Positions 33,636-42,804 of a stretch of DNA of 64,000 bases are shown here, piece after piece. Location: positions 62,001 to 126,000 of the forward strand of contig NZ_QQAW01000004.1 in the NCBI RefSeq assembly GCF_003350405.1, in the 5' to 3' direction. The position numbers and the translations under genes are program-made. The notes beneath the pieces were generated by a model that was not told the origin of the DNA, ran no database searches, and saw only the letters and a program-made list of their open reading frames with translations. This DNA comes from Gluconacetobacter liquefaciens. Lineage in GTDB: Bacteria > Pseudomonadota > Alphaproteobacteria > Acetobacterales > Acetobacteraceae. Numbering within the stretch: position 1 is the stretch's first letter; the number at the start of each line of letters is the position of its first letter.

Positions 33636-35290
33636 GCCCGTCCCTTTTCGAAATCCGCTTTGATGGAGTCGGCCGCCTTCAGGCCGAGGGCCGCCATGCT
33701 CAGCGTCGTGTTCACCACGCTGGCCGAAGGCATCGCCCCGCCGCCAGGCAGCCAGAGGTTGGGGTGGTCGTGGGCGCGGCAATCACCGTCGACGACCGAA
33801 TCCTTGGGATTCTTTCCCATGATCGTGCCGCCCATGATGTGATTGTTCGCGTTGTAATCGGTCGTGATGCGCAGCTCGGTGCCGCCCAGAAGACCCGCGA
33901 TCTGCTTGACCTGCTCGTTGACCGATTCCAGTCCCTTGCGAACATAATCGCCGACATCATAATGAATGTCCGGGCATGCCAGACCCAGCGGGTCCTTGCG
34001 CGTGCTGCTCAGGGTCAGCCGGTTATTGGGGTCAGGCAACGGCTCCAGGCTGATCGACAGATCGACACCGCACGCCGCGCGACGGCGGATCTCGTCATCC
34101 AGTTCCTGGCCAACCAGCCCGAGCGCCAGCGCCTGCTGGGTCGCCGGCGCAACACGGCTGATATTGTTCAGGATCATCTTGTTCGCGGAATACTCGCTGC
34201 GGAACCCACCGTCCCGCGGCCCGACGATGCAACTGCTCTGCGCCGGCCCGCGCCCGAACCAGAGCGGCTCGTTGGCCAGGAACGACGCATGCACGCCCGA
34301 ATGGTCCATCATGTTCCGGCCGACCTGGTCGGACGAATTGGCAATGCCGTTCGGGTTGCGGGCATTGGCCGCCAGCAGCAGCAGACGGGGCGTCTCGATC
34401 CCGTTGCACGCCAGCACGAACGTCTTGCCGGTCGCCTTGTGCGACTGGCGGTGCGCATCATACCAGTAGACGGCCGTAATCCGGTTGTTCTCGTCCGTAT
34501 CCATCCGGTAGACGACGGCTTCGGCGAGCGTCACGGCTCCATTGGCTTCCGCGCGGTCGATATGCTGGATGCCGTTATACATGGCGCCGATCGGGCAGAT
34601 GGGCTGGCAGTTGTTGTTGCCGCAGCACGACGGACGGTCGCCGAAAGGCTCCATGCTGCGCCCCTGCGGAATGGGCACAAGATGAAAACCGTGCGGATTC
34701 ACAATCTCCGCCACCCGCCGATCGCCATAGCCGAAGGGGATCATGTCGCGGGGATAAGGCCGGCTCCGTTCCGGAGGCGACTGGAGGGAAACGTCATGCG
34801 GGCCGGAAACGCCCATCTCCTCTTCCGCGCGGCAATAGTACGGCTCAAGCTCGTTATAGGAAATCGCCCAGTCCCGGCCGACGCCATAACGCGATTTCAT
34901 CTCGAAATCGGCGGGCAGATGCCGCCAGCAGGACGCCGCCCAGTGCCAGGTCGTGCCACCGACCGTCCGCAGATACCCCTGCTTGAACGCCGAACCATTG
35001 GGACCGGACAGACCGACATAATCGTTGGCAGGAAAATACAGCGGCGCCTGGGCCAGCGGAGATTGCGGATAAAGCCCCTGGAAATCGGAATGCAGGCGGT
35101 TATGAAACGACATGTTCCGCCAGTTTTCGACATACTCTTCCCGCTTGAGGCGCAGGCCGGCTTCGAGAATGACGACCGAGCGACCAGCGGCCGCCAGTTC
35201 GTTCGCGATCATGCCGCCCACGACCCCCGAACCGACGACGACGACATCGGCCGAAACGTCGCCGGACTGGGAAAATTCTGGTTTGGCCAC
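33632..35290 (-). CDS. FAD-dependent sugar/polyol dehydrogenase large subunit (GMC type)
   Basis: 552 residues. FAD-binding VVVVGSGVVGGMIANELAAA near 16, GGTTWHWAASCWRHLP, a cysteine motif CCGNNNCQPICPIGAMYNG (about 223) expected to hold a 3Fe-4S cluster, and active-site histidines in NNHIMGGTIMG and HDHPNLWLPGG near the end. From memory the cysteine block and its surroundings closely resemble the fructose dehydrogenase and FAD-sorbitol dehydrogenase large subunits of acetic acid bacteria. No signal peptide of its own: it is probably co-exported with the Tat-signal small subunit three bases upstream. S-L-C order resembles sldSLC. Exact substrate not assignable. Confidence 0.92.
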   Translation of the reverse strand: MAKPEFSQSGDVSADVVVVGSGVVGGMIANELAAAGRSVVILEAGLRLKREEYVENWRNMSFHNRLHSDFQGLYPQSPLAQAPLYFPANDYVGLSGPNGSAFKQGYLRTVGGTTWHWAASCWRHLPADFEMKSRYGVGRDWAISYNELEPYYCRAEEEMGVSGPHDVSLQSPPERSRPYPRDMIPFGYGDRRVAEIVNPHGFHLVPIPQGRSMEPFGDRPSCCGNNNCQPICPIGAMYNGIQHIDRAEANGAVTLAEAVVYRMDTDENNRITAVYWYDAHRQSHKATGKTFVLACNGIETPRLLLLAANARNPNGIANSSDQVGRNMMDHSGVHASFLANEPLWFGRGPAQSSCIVGPRDGGFRSEYSANKMILNNISRVAPATQQALALGLVGQELDDEIRRRAACGVDLSISLEPLPDPNNRLTLSSTRKDPLGLACPDIHYDVGDYVRKGLESVNEQVKQIAGLLGGTELRITTDYNANNHIMGGTIMGKNPKDSVVDGDCRAHDHPNLWLPGGGAMPSASVVNTTLSMAALGLKAADSIKADFEKGRA

Positions 35291-35293
35291 GAT

Positions 35294-35974
35294 TTATTGC
35301 TCCCTGTGCGGCAACGGAGAATGAGGGGGAGATGACGGGGGAATGGTCCCCAGCGGCGGCGTCTGCCGGGGCGCCTTGCCTTCGACGCCCGCACCCTGCG
35401 GCATCGGAGCCGGCGGCGTGGCCGGCAGCGGCGCATGAACGGGAATCCCCAGCGGCGGCGGCGTCTCCGTCCACCAGCCCGGACGATCGAAGCAATAGGT
35501 CGGAACCGGCAGCCCATCGCGCGTCGGCTGGTACATCAGCGCATCATAGTAAGCGACCGTCGGCGCATTCGTCTTGTCCTGCACCGAGCCGGTATACCAG
35601 GCCGCGTTCAGGGCCAGCAGGTCATCCTTCAGGTCGCCGGCACGGTCCAGAATCTCCCGGGGCGTACCCCCCTGGGCAACCAGACCGGAAAGTGCCTGTA
35701 TCTTTGCGGCATAATCCGGAAACGTCTTCTGCATCGCCGCAAACAGGCGGCGCGCGATGACCGGATGCAATTCCGAATGCCCGGTAATGGCACGAGAGAC
35801 CGACAGGAACGTCGCATCATCGACCGTCGCGGCATGCGCGACATCGCCGGAGAACCCGAACTCGCCGAAAGCTGCCGAAAAGCCGGCAACGACCGTCCCC
35901 AGCATGAGCGAGCGGCGACTCACTCCGGGTTTCCGGGCGGACCCGTCGCCGTTCACGTCACTATTTCTGTTCAT
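35294..35974 (-). CDS. FAD dehydrogenase small subunit, Tat-exported
   Basis: 226 residues. Twin-arginine signal (VSRRSLMLGTVVAGFSAAFG, about 19-38). The family core follows: FLSVSRAITGHSELHPVIAR, LNAAWYTGSVQDKTNAPTVA, and YYDALMYQPTRDGLPVPTYC, as in the FAD-SLDH/fructose dehydrogenase small subunit. The C-terminal about 50 residues are proline-rich (PVHAPLPATPPAPMPQG) and longer than I expect for the family. It probably carries the large subunit through the Tat pathway. First gene of the operon. Confidence 0.9.
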   Translation of the reverse strand: MNRNSDVNGDGSARKPGVSRRSLMLGTVVAGFSAAFGEFGFSGDVAHAATVDDATFLSVSRAITGHSELHPVIARRLFAAMQKTFPDYAAKIQALSGLVAQGGTPREILDRAGDLKDDLLALNAAWYTGSVQDKTNAPTVAYYDALMYQPTRDGLPVPTYCFDRPGWWTETPPPLGIPVHAPLPATPPAPMPQGAGVEGKAPRQTPPLGTIPPSSPPHSPLPHREQ

Positions 35975-36093
35975 GCCTCACTTTTCTCCAGAACACGCAT
36001 CGGGATGGCCGAGGACAAGACGGTTTCGCAACGGAAGGGCGGGCGATCCGATCCACGAATCCTGCCCCGTGAAAAACCGTCCGGAATGCCCGC

Positions 36094-36609
36094 TCACTCT
36101 TTCATCGCTGCCAGGCCGGCTTCCGCCGCCTGCTCATCCTGAGCGTTGTTTCCTCCGCTCACCCCAATGGCGCCGATCAGACGGCCATCATGAAAAATCG
36201 GTATTCCACCAGCAGCCGGCATGGCATGCGGCAAGGCCAGCACGGCCATTTTCCCACCCGTCAGCGCCGTTTCGAATGCGGCGGAGGGGCGCTTGTAAAA
36301 GACCGCGCTGATCGCCTTGCGTTCCGCCAGTTCGAGGCTCGCAATCTGCGCATCCGCCATCCGTTCGGTCAGGATCGTCCGCCCGCCCGCATCCACCACG
36401 TACACGACAACGGCCGTACCATTCGCCACCGCCTTGCTCTCCGCCGCCTGCGCCATCGCCCGTGCCTGAGGCAGCGCAATCACACCGGCAGAGCGGGTCT
36501 CCGCGAAAGCCACCCCCGACAGCAGGTTCAGGCCGACGACGAACCCGCACACCAGCCGGCACGCAACGCGGGAAACGGTCTTTGTCGATGCACTCTTGAG
36601 TCGCAGCAT
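36094..36609 (-). CDS. Exported GlcG/HbpS-like protein
   Basis: 171 residues with a signal peptide (about 1-36, VCGFVVGLNLLSGVAFA). The mature domain (ALPQARAMAQAAESKAVANG, VVVYVVDAGGRTILTERM, AERKAISAVFYKRPSAAFE, GGIPIFHDGRLIGAIGVSGG) is the GlcG/HbpS fold, some members of which bind heme. 119 bases before the dehydrogenase small subunit on the same strand, so it may head the same transcription unit and assist the cytochrome-linked enzyme; that link is inference. Confidence 0.85.
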   Translation of the reverse strand: MLRLKSASTKTVSRVACRLVCGFVVGLNLLSGVAFAETRSAGVIALPQARAMAQAAESKAVANGTAVVVYVVDAGGRTILTERMADAQIASLELAERKAISAVFYKRPSAAFETALTGGKMAVLALPHAMPAAGGIPIFHDGRLIGAIGVSGGNNAQDEQAAEAGLAAMKE

Positions 36610-37023
36610 CCGGCTCGCCTTTCGGGTCGTGTCGCTTAACGTCTTGAGCGCCCTTTGCCATGCACGGGCATAGTTTCACTAGATCGATCTAAATCACTAT
36701 ATTGTGAACACCGTATCATGATCGCCGCCGCCAACCCGCGCATGCCACACGAGAAAGACTCGGAAAATCGGCCATCCTTATGAGAATATGTATTTTTTTT
36801 CATAATCCCGACCGGTCAGGATTTTATATCGGTCTAAAATGGATTTCATGATTCACCACCCGCACATACCTGATCACGGTTTTCGTGATCTGGCATGATC
36901 TGTGAAGCATGACGATTGTATGGCATCTCGCTGGCTTAACGATATCGAGTATTTTATCCGAGCCCCCGCGCTATTCGGATAAGGTGCAAAGTATATAATA
37001 CACTTCAGGTCACAGGATTTCAG
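36610..37023. promoter_or_regulatory. Divergent control region of dehydrogenase operon and porin
   Basis: 414 bases without a gene, AT-richer than the flanks, between the leftward dehydrogenase operon and the rightward porin. It holds two palindromes: TAGATCGATCTA (36680-36691) and GATCACG-GTTTT-CGTGATC (36872-36890). Either could be an operator; the LacI-type regulator at 38969 is a candidate ligand, but this is inference. TTTTATATCGGTCTAAAATG near 36820 is promoter-like. Confidence 0.45.
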
Positions 37024-38650
37024 ATGACAGGCTCTGTATATAAACAAAAAATCGCACAGTGTTCCTGCTTCAGTTTCGGGAAATACAGGAATTTTTCGCT
37101 TACTACTCTTACCTTACTCCAATTGTCCGGAAACACCGTCCCGTCATTCGCACAGGACACCCAAGGCACCGCCAAGGTGGCCAAAGCTACGAAGCGGAGC
37201 CAGGCTCAAAACCAGAATCTCGGTCCGCAGCAGAATGCGTCGTCACCACTTAACTCGGTCCAAGAGAATGCCCCCCCCTCAGGCATCCATTCCGCCGGGC
37301 ATCCTGACGACGTACCCGTCTCCTCCCCTCGCCTCTCGGGGCGGGCAGCCGGCCCCCATCACCAAGGGGCCCCCCGCCCTGTTCCCCGCTCTTTTCGGCG
37401 TCACACCCTGGCTCCAGCGGCGCGGCATTGGCTTTCATTTCGACAACACCAACGAATATGCGGGCGCGCTGCAGGCCCCCACGCGCGGTCCCCATTACGG
37501 CAACTATCGCCAGGGCTCGAGCAACGCGGGCCAATACTCGGCCAACCTGACCGTGGACTGGGAACAGCTGGCGGGCATCAAGGGGTTCATGACGCACATG
37601 ACCACCGTCGGCCGCTACGGCACGACCGCCAACCGCATGTTCGGCGACTGGCTCGCCCATAGTTCGGAAATCTATGGCGGCGGTGGCAACGTGGTCGTGC
37701 ATCTTGTCTCCCTGTACGGAGAGCAGAGTCTCTACAAGGGCAGGCTCCTGATCGCCGGCGGCCGCATGTCCCAGATGTCGGATTTCGCCTCCAGCCCGCT
37801 CTTCTGCAATTTCCAGAACAATTCGTTCTGCGGGCGTCCCAAGGCGGCGGCGGACAGCACCTTTTACGGCAGTTATCCGGCCGCGACCTGGGCCTTTCGC
37901 CTCAAGGGCCGTCCCCGTAAGGATCTTTACGTCCAGACCGCCGTCTATTTCGCGGAAAACGGCATTTACATGAACTATCAGCACCGCACGGGCTTCAAAT
38001 GGAACGGCGCCAACATCGTCGGATACGAAATCCCCGTCGAAACCCAGTGGGAACCGAAATTCGGCGCCGACCACGACCTTCCCGGCCATTATAAACTCGG
38101 CTTCGTTTTCGACGATGTCCAACGCGCCGACAATTACTACAACACCGCCGGACAGTCCTATTATGTCTATGGCGGCAAGCAGCTCATGCGGAAATCCTCA
38201 TGGCAGACATATTTCATGTTCGACCAGAAGATCATGAACTATCCCGGCCGCCCCAAGACCAGCGGCCTGACCTTCATGGGTGGCTATATCTACAACTCTC
38301 CCCACACCTCGGTCCGTGATTTCGAAGTCTATGGCGCGTTCATGAGCCAGGGCCTCTTCCCCGGCCGCCCCCAGGATATCCTGGGCGCCGCGTTTTCATA
38401 TGTCAGCATCGCACCGGGCACGAGAGACACCACCATGGCGATGGTCAACGCCGACAAATATACCGGCATGCCCAACCATGCCACGGGTGTTCAGACGAAT
38501 GCTCAGGTGCTGGAACTCGATTATTCCATACATGTTATGCGCGGCGTGACCTTCAGCCCGGACTTTCAGTACTATATGAACCCCAACGGCCAAAAGGGAT
38601 TGCGGAACTCCGTGATGCTGGGCTTTAAGTCCTATGTCTCCTTTTTTTAG
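37024..38650 (+). CDS. OprB-family carbohydrate porin, frame broken at C8 tract
   Basis: As given, two frames are needed. The first (from ATG 37024) encodes a long signal-like start (FSLTTLTLLQLSGNTVPSFAQ) and a linker to NSVQENAPP. At a run of eight C (37271-37278) it leaves frame, and the porin body continues in another frame to 38650: QASIPPGILTTYP, LFGVTPWLQRRGIGFHFDNT, then beta-strand repeats, ending in VMLGFKSYVSFF with the terminal Phe of outer-membrane proteins. Removing one C fuses both parts to 541 residues. OprB porins admit sugars and polyols; the neighbours oxidise them. The tract could be a phase-variable switch, a mutation or a read error. Confidence 0.85.
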
Positions 38651-38710
38651 ATCGGTCCAAGCGGATATTTGCGCATGACGGTTCCGTCCGTATCTGATCG
38701 TTTCGGCACA

Positions 38711-38732
38711 ATGCCGCCCAACCGGGCGGCAT
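38711..38732. terminator. Hairpin between converging porin and LacI genes
   Basis: Perfect stem ATGCCGCCC-AACC-GGGCGGCAT in the 318-base spacer (38651-38968) between the porin stop and the regulator stop. No U-run on either side. Nothing else recognisable is in this spacer. Confidence 0.45.
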
Positions 38733-38968
38733 CGTACCCTCGCGTGTCCAACGATCGCGTAACGCACGGATATGTACAGGCGGGCAGGACACGGCCCGCA
38801 GCCCTGCGGACTGTCGGCAAGGTCCTCCTGCCGGCGATCCAACGCGCATGTCCTGCGCCTCGCGGCTGCCGCCCATCAGAGCCGCTCCGTTCCCATGCTC
38901 AAAAATACACGCAGGCCCTGCCGTTGCGCGACACGCTCGCCCGGCTGGCCGACTGCGCAGACAGGCTC

Positions 38969-39994
38969 TTACGGCAGGGGGCCGCCGCAGCTTTCCCTGA
39001 CCATCAACTGGCCCGATACGAGAATACGCATGCTGGACGCACGCGGTTCCGTAATCCGGTCCAGCAGCAGCCGCGCGGCATTGCGTCCCACCCCGACGGG
39101 GTCCGTCACGATCGTCGTCAGCGTGGGGAAGGACGTCGCGGCCTGCGGCAGGTTATCGGCCCCGATCACGGCGAAATCGCGACCGGGCAACTCCCCCTCG
39201 GAGAGCAGCCGCCCCATGAGCGACAGCGCAACCATGTCGTTGTAGCAGATCGCGGCATCCGGCGGGGACGCGGACGCCATAAGGCTTTCCAGCGAACCGA
39301 AATCGGACAGATTGTCAAGGTCCGTCGGTATGATCAGGTCGCTTTCCAGACGATGACGCCTGAGCGCGCGCTGGAAGCCTTCCAGCCGCTCGCAGGCCGC
39401 CGAGTGCACGCGGTCTCCGCCCAGAAAGGCGATTTTCCTGCGTCCATGCCGCACCAGATGCGAAACCGCCAGGTCGGTGCCCCCGGCGTAATCCGGCCCC
39501 ACGTAATCGCCGGCAGTCGGGGACACGTGGCGCAGCACCTGCACGTAAGGCAGACCCGTTTTCTCGATTTCGGAAAGGAGCGTTTCATCACTTCCCACCG
39601 CCGGACAGATGATCAGCCCATCCACGCCATGTTCCCGCAGGCGCCAGATCTGGCGCATCTGCCGTTCGGTGTTCTCGGCGCTGTTGACCAGCAACGCCAC
39701 GATCCCGGCATCGACGAAGACTTCATCAATGCCGATCAGCAGCTTGCTGTAGAAGGGGCTGCCGATATTGCACAGCACCACGCCGATCGTGCCGGTCCTC
39801 TGCCGCCGGAGATTGGCGGCGCCCCGGTTGTAGATGTAGCCAAGCTTGTGCATGGCCGCGATCACGCGCTTGCGCGTTTCGGCCGAAACAAGGGGGCTTT
39901 CCCGCAACACCAGCGAGGCGGTCGCCCGCGAAACCCCGGCTTCTTCGGCAACCGACTGCAGATTCACCCTTTTCTGACTGCCGCCTGTGCTCAC
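38969..39994 (-). CDS. LacI-family transcriptional regulator
   Basis: 341 residues. N-terminal LacI HTH (VNLQSVAEEAGVSRATASLV, hinge helix YNRGAANLRRQ) and periplasmic-binding-protein-like effector domain (TGTIGVVLCNIGSPFYSKLL, VDGLIICPAVGSDE, GRRKIAFLGGDRV, DAAICYNDMVALSLMGRLL, FPTLTTIVTDPVGVG). It sits between the porin and the gluconate-type dehydrogenase operon and is divergent from the latter, so it probably represses one or both in response to a sugar or sugar acid. The effector is unknown. Confidence 0.92.
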   Translation of the reverse strand: MSTGGSQKRVNLQSVAEEAGVSRATASLVLRESPLVSAETRKRVIAAMHKLGYIYNRGAANLRRQRTGTIGVVLCNIGSPFYSKLLIGIDEVFVDAGIVALLVNSAENTERQMRQIWRLREHGVDGLIICPAVGSDETLLSEIEKTGLPYVQVLRHVSPTAGDYVGPDYAGGTDLAVSHLVRHGRRKIAFLGGDRVHSAACERLEGFQRALRRHRLESDLIIPTDLDNLSDFGSLESLMASASPPDAAICYNDMVALSLMGRLLSEGELPGRDFAVIGADNLPQAATSFPTLTTIVTDPVGVGRNAARLLLDRITEPRASSMRILVSGQLMVRESCGGPLP

Positions 39995-40313
39995 CAGCCT
40001 CTCTCCTCTGATCGCGACGGGCCATGAGCATTCAAGCGATGCATTTCAGACAGTCACTTCTTCGTCCGGCGATCATCCCATAGCTCCGGTCATCCGCAAA
40101 GGGGCATTCCCCCTCCCCACAGAGACATCGGAAGTGTTGATCATGGTCAGAACGATCCCCAAGGAAGACAAAAACAAAAACAGACCAACGAAAAGGAGCT
40201 TAATATCGAAAGACGCATAAAAATTTCGCGAGCATGGCGCCCTATACACAGAGACATCTGCTGAGCGTCATCAAAAACCCACCGTGTGTATTTTTTATTA
40301 GATGGAGTCCACA
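39995..40313. other. Divergent spacer, LacI regulator / dehydrogenase operon
   Basis: About 320 bases without a supported gene. The right part (40140-40300) is AT-rich and likely holds the dehydrogenase operon promoter. I saw no perfect palindrome typical of a LacI operator; short imperfect ones exist (around TTGATCATGGTCAG, 40137). Confidence 0.4.
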
Positions 40314-41012
40314 ATGAAAATGCCCTCACCGACCCGGCGCCACTTCATCGGCGGCCTCCTGGGGTCCGCGTCGTTCTGGCTTTACAGCGACCACAAGGTC
40401 TGGGCCGATGCGCTCGCCGTCGGCAATGCAGGCCCCTATGCCCCGCGCTATTTCAACAAGGAGGAATGGCGCTTCCTGAACGCGGCGTGCGAGCGGATCT
40501 ACCCGACCGATGCCCACGGTCCCGGCGCGCGCGGCCTCGGCGCTCCCGAGTTCATCGACCGTCAGATGGACACGGCCTATGGACGTGGCGAATTGTGGTA
40601 CATGTCCGGCCCCTTCGTCAGCGCGCCGGCCAATCTCGGCTACCAGCTCTCCCTCCCCCCGCGTGAAGTCTACCGCCAGGGCATCGCGGGCGCCGACGCC
40701 TATGTCCGCGCGCACCATGACGGCCGCAGCTTCGCCGACCTCGAAGCCGCCGAGCAGACGGCCGTCCTGAAAGAGTTCGAGCACGGCGAGATGGCGCTGG
40801 GCGCCGTTCCGGCACATCTCCTCTTCGAGCAGTTGCGCCAGAACACGCTCGAAGGCGTTTTTTCCGATCCTCTCTACGGCGGCAACAAGGGCCTCGCCGG
40901 CTGGACGCTGCTCGGCTTCCCCGGCGCCCGCGCGGATTTCATGGACTGGGTCAACCAGGAAGGCGCCGCCTACCCGTTCGGACCCGTCTCGATTTCCGGC
41001 GAAACAGCCTAA
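40314..41012 (+). CDS. Gluconate 2-dehydrogenase subunit 3 family protein
   Basis: 232 residues. ATG at 40314 chosen for the GGAG seven bases upstream; an ATG 12 bases earlier is in frame. Twin-arginine signal TRRHFIGGLLGSASFWLYS. The family core is present: FNKEEWRFLNAACERIYPTD, GAPEFIDRQMDTAYGRGELW, FEQLRQNTLEGVFSDPLYGG, NKGLAGWTLLGFPGARADFM. The small subunit escorts the flavoprotein through the Tat pathway. First gene of an S-L-C operon (gndFGH- or kgdSLC-like order). Confidence 0.92.
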   Translation: MKMPSPTRRHFIGGLLGSASFWLYSDHKVWADALAVGNAGPYAPRYFNKEEWRFLNAACERIYPTDAHGPGARGLGAPEFIDRQMDTAYGRGELWYMSGPFVSAPANLGYQLSLPPREVYRQGIAGADAYVRAHHDGRSFADLEAAEQTAVLKEFEHGEMALGAVPAHLLFEQLRQNTLEGVFSDPLYGGNKGLAGWTLLGFPGARADFMDWVNQEGAAYPFGPVSISGETA

Positions 41013-41025
41013 GGATTTTCATATC

Positions 41026-42804
41026 ATGACCACGAAGAAGACCGACGCCATCGTGATCGGCGCAGGCTGGGCAGGATCGATTCTTGCCAAGGAACTGACC
41101 GAGGCCGGCCTCTCGGTCACCATTCTGGAACGCGGGGAAGATCGCGCGACGGCCGTGGAGGGCGATTACCCCACCTCCATCGACGAACTTCGCGGCGCCA
41201 TCCGCCACCGCCTGTTCCAGAATCTTTCCCAGTCGACGGTCACCATTCGCAATACGACCGACCAGGTCGCGGTGCCCTATCGCCGCCTTGCCGCCTTCCT
41301 CCCCGGCGAAGGCGTCGGCGGTGCCGGCCTGCACTGGTCTGGGGTCCATTTCCGCGTCGCGCCCGACGACCTGGCGCTGCGCACCAACGTCATTGCCAAA
41401 TACGGCAAGAACTTCATCCCCGAAGGCATGAACCTTCAGGATTACGACGTGACCTATGAAGAACTGGAGCCGTTCTTCGACAAGGCGGAAAAGGTCTTCG
41501 GCACGTCGGGCGAACCCTACACCATCAAGGGCAAGGTCGCCGGCACCGGCAACCCCTTCGCCCCGGACCGCTCCGACGCCTTTCCCCTGCCGGCGATGAA
41601 AGACGTCTATTCCGCCAGCATCTTCAAGAAGGCGGCGGCCAATGTAGGGTACCACCCCTACTCCCTGCCGGCGGCCAACGCCTCGGCCCAATATACCAAC
41701 CCCTATGGCGTGCAGATGGGGCCATGCAATTTCTGCGGATATTGCAGCGGGTACGATTGCTACATGTATTCCAAAGCGTCGCCCAACGTGAACATCCTGC
41801 CCGCCCTGCGCCAGGACCCGAAATTCACGCTGATCACCAAGGCCCATGTCCTGAAGGTCGATCTCGACAGCGACGGCAAGAAGGCAACGGGCGTCACCTA
41901 TCTCGATCTGCGCACCAACCAGGAGGTCCAGCTCAAGGCCGATCTGGTCATCATCAGCGCCTTCCAGTTCCACAACGTCCATCTCATGCTGCTCTCCGGC
42001 ATCGGCGAGCCCTATGACCCGGTCAAGAACACGGGCACGATCGGACGGAACTTCGTGTACCAGACCATCACGACGTCCCGCGCCTGGCTGCCCTCCAAGC
42101 AGTACACCAACCTGTTCGTCGGCGCCGGCGGCGCGGGTGTCGCCATCGACGATTTCAACAGCATGAATTTCGACCACGGCCCGCTCGGCTTCGTGGGCGG
42201 CTCGCCCGTGTGGGTCAACCAGGCCGGCGTCAAGCCGATCGCCGCCGCCATCGGCGGCCCCGGCGGCAAGGCCCCGACCTGGGGCGAAGGCTACAAGGAC
42301 GCGATGGTGGAAACCTACCGCCATTCGCTCACGATCGATGCCCACGGCAGCAACATGGCGTATCGGGACATCTATCTCGACCTCGATCCGACCTACAAGA
42401 ACGCCTACGGCCAGCCCCTGCTCCGGATGACCTTCACCTGGAAGGACAACGACATCCGGATGAACCAGTACGTGGTGAGCAAGATCGAGCCCATCATGAA
42501 GGAACTCGGCGCGACGCGCTACGCGCTGGGCACGCTCCACGCCAACGACGTCTTCGATACCCGCCGCTATCAGACGACGCATCTGGGCGGCGGCGCCGTC
42601 ATGGGTGCCGACCCGAAGACCAGCGCCATCAACCGCTACCTGCAAAGCTGGGACGTCTCGAACGTCTTCGTCATCGGCGCCAGCGCCTTCCCGCAGGGCA
42701 TGGGATACAACCCGACCGGCATGGTGGCCGCACTTGCCTATTGGGCAGCCTATCACATCCGCACGACCTATCTGAAAAACCCCGGCCCCATGGTGCAAGC
42801 ATGA
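41026..42804 (+). CDS. Gluconate-type FAD dehydrogenase large subunit (GMC)
   Basis: 592 residues. FAD site AIVIGAGWAGSILAKELTEA near 12; LPGEGVGGAGLHWSGVHFRV; cysteine motif MGPCNFCGYCSGYDC (about 230) likely binding a 3Fe-4S cluster; C-terminal THLGGGAVMGADP and VIGASAFPQGMGYNPTGMV. This is the catalytic subunit of membrane gluconate 2-dehydrogenase or 2-ketogluconate dehydrogenase, oxidising sugar acids in the periplasm. Which of the two cannot be settled here. Thirteen bases after the small subunit; its stop overlaps the cytochrome start (ATGA). Confidence 0.93.
   Translation: MTTKKTDAIVIGAGWAGSILAKELTEAGLSVTILERGEDRATAVEGDYPTSIDELRGAIRHRLFQNLSQSTVTIRNTTDQVAVPYRRLAAFLPGEGVGGAGLHWSGVHFRVAPDDLALRTNVIAKYGKNFIPEGMNLQDYDVTYEELEPFFDKAEKVFGTSGEPYTIKGKVAGTGNPFAPDRSDAFPLPAMKDVYSASIFKKAAANVGYHPYSLPAANASAQYTNPYGVQMGPCNFCGYCSGYDCYMYSKASPNVNILPALRQDPKFTLITKAHVLKVDLDSDGKKATGVTYLDLRTNQEVQLKADLVIISAFQFHNVHLMLLSGIGEPYDPVKNTGTIGRNFVYQTITTSRAWLPSKQYTNLFVGAGGAGVAIDDFNSMNFDHGPLGFVGGSPVWVNQAGVKPIAAAIGGPGGKAPTWGEGYKDAMVETYRHSLTIDAHGSNMAYRDIYLDLDPTYKNAYGQPLLRMTFTWKDNDIRMNQYVVSKIEPIMKELGATRYALGTLHANDVFDTRRYQTTHLGGGAVMGADPKTSAINRYLQSWDVSNVFVIGASAFPQGMGYNPTGMVAALAYWAAYHIRTTYLKNPGPMVQA

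Noticed and set aside
33416-35335. 639-codon plus-strand frame antisense to the FAD dehydrogenase
   Set aside because: A GC shadow; the minus frame has FAD, Fe-S and active-site motifs.
40951-42798. 615-codon minus-strand frame antisense to the gluconate-type flavoprotein
   Set aside because: Same reason: no domain, and the sense frame is unmistakable.
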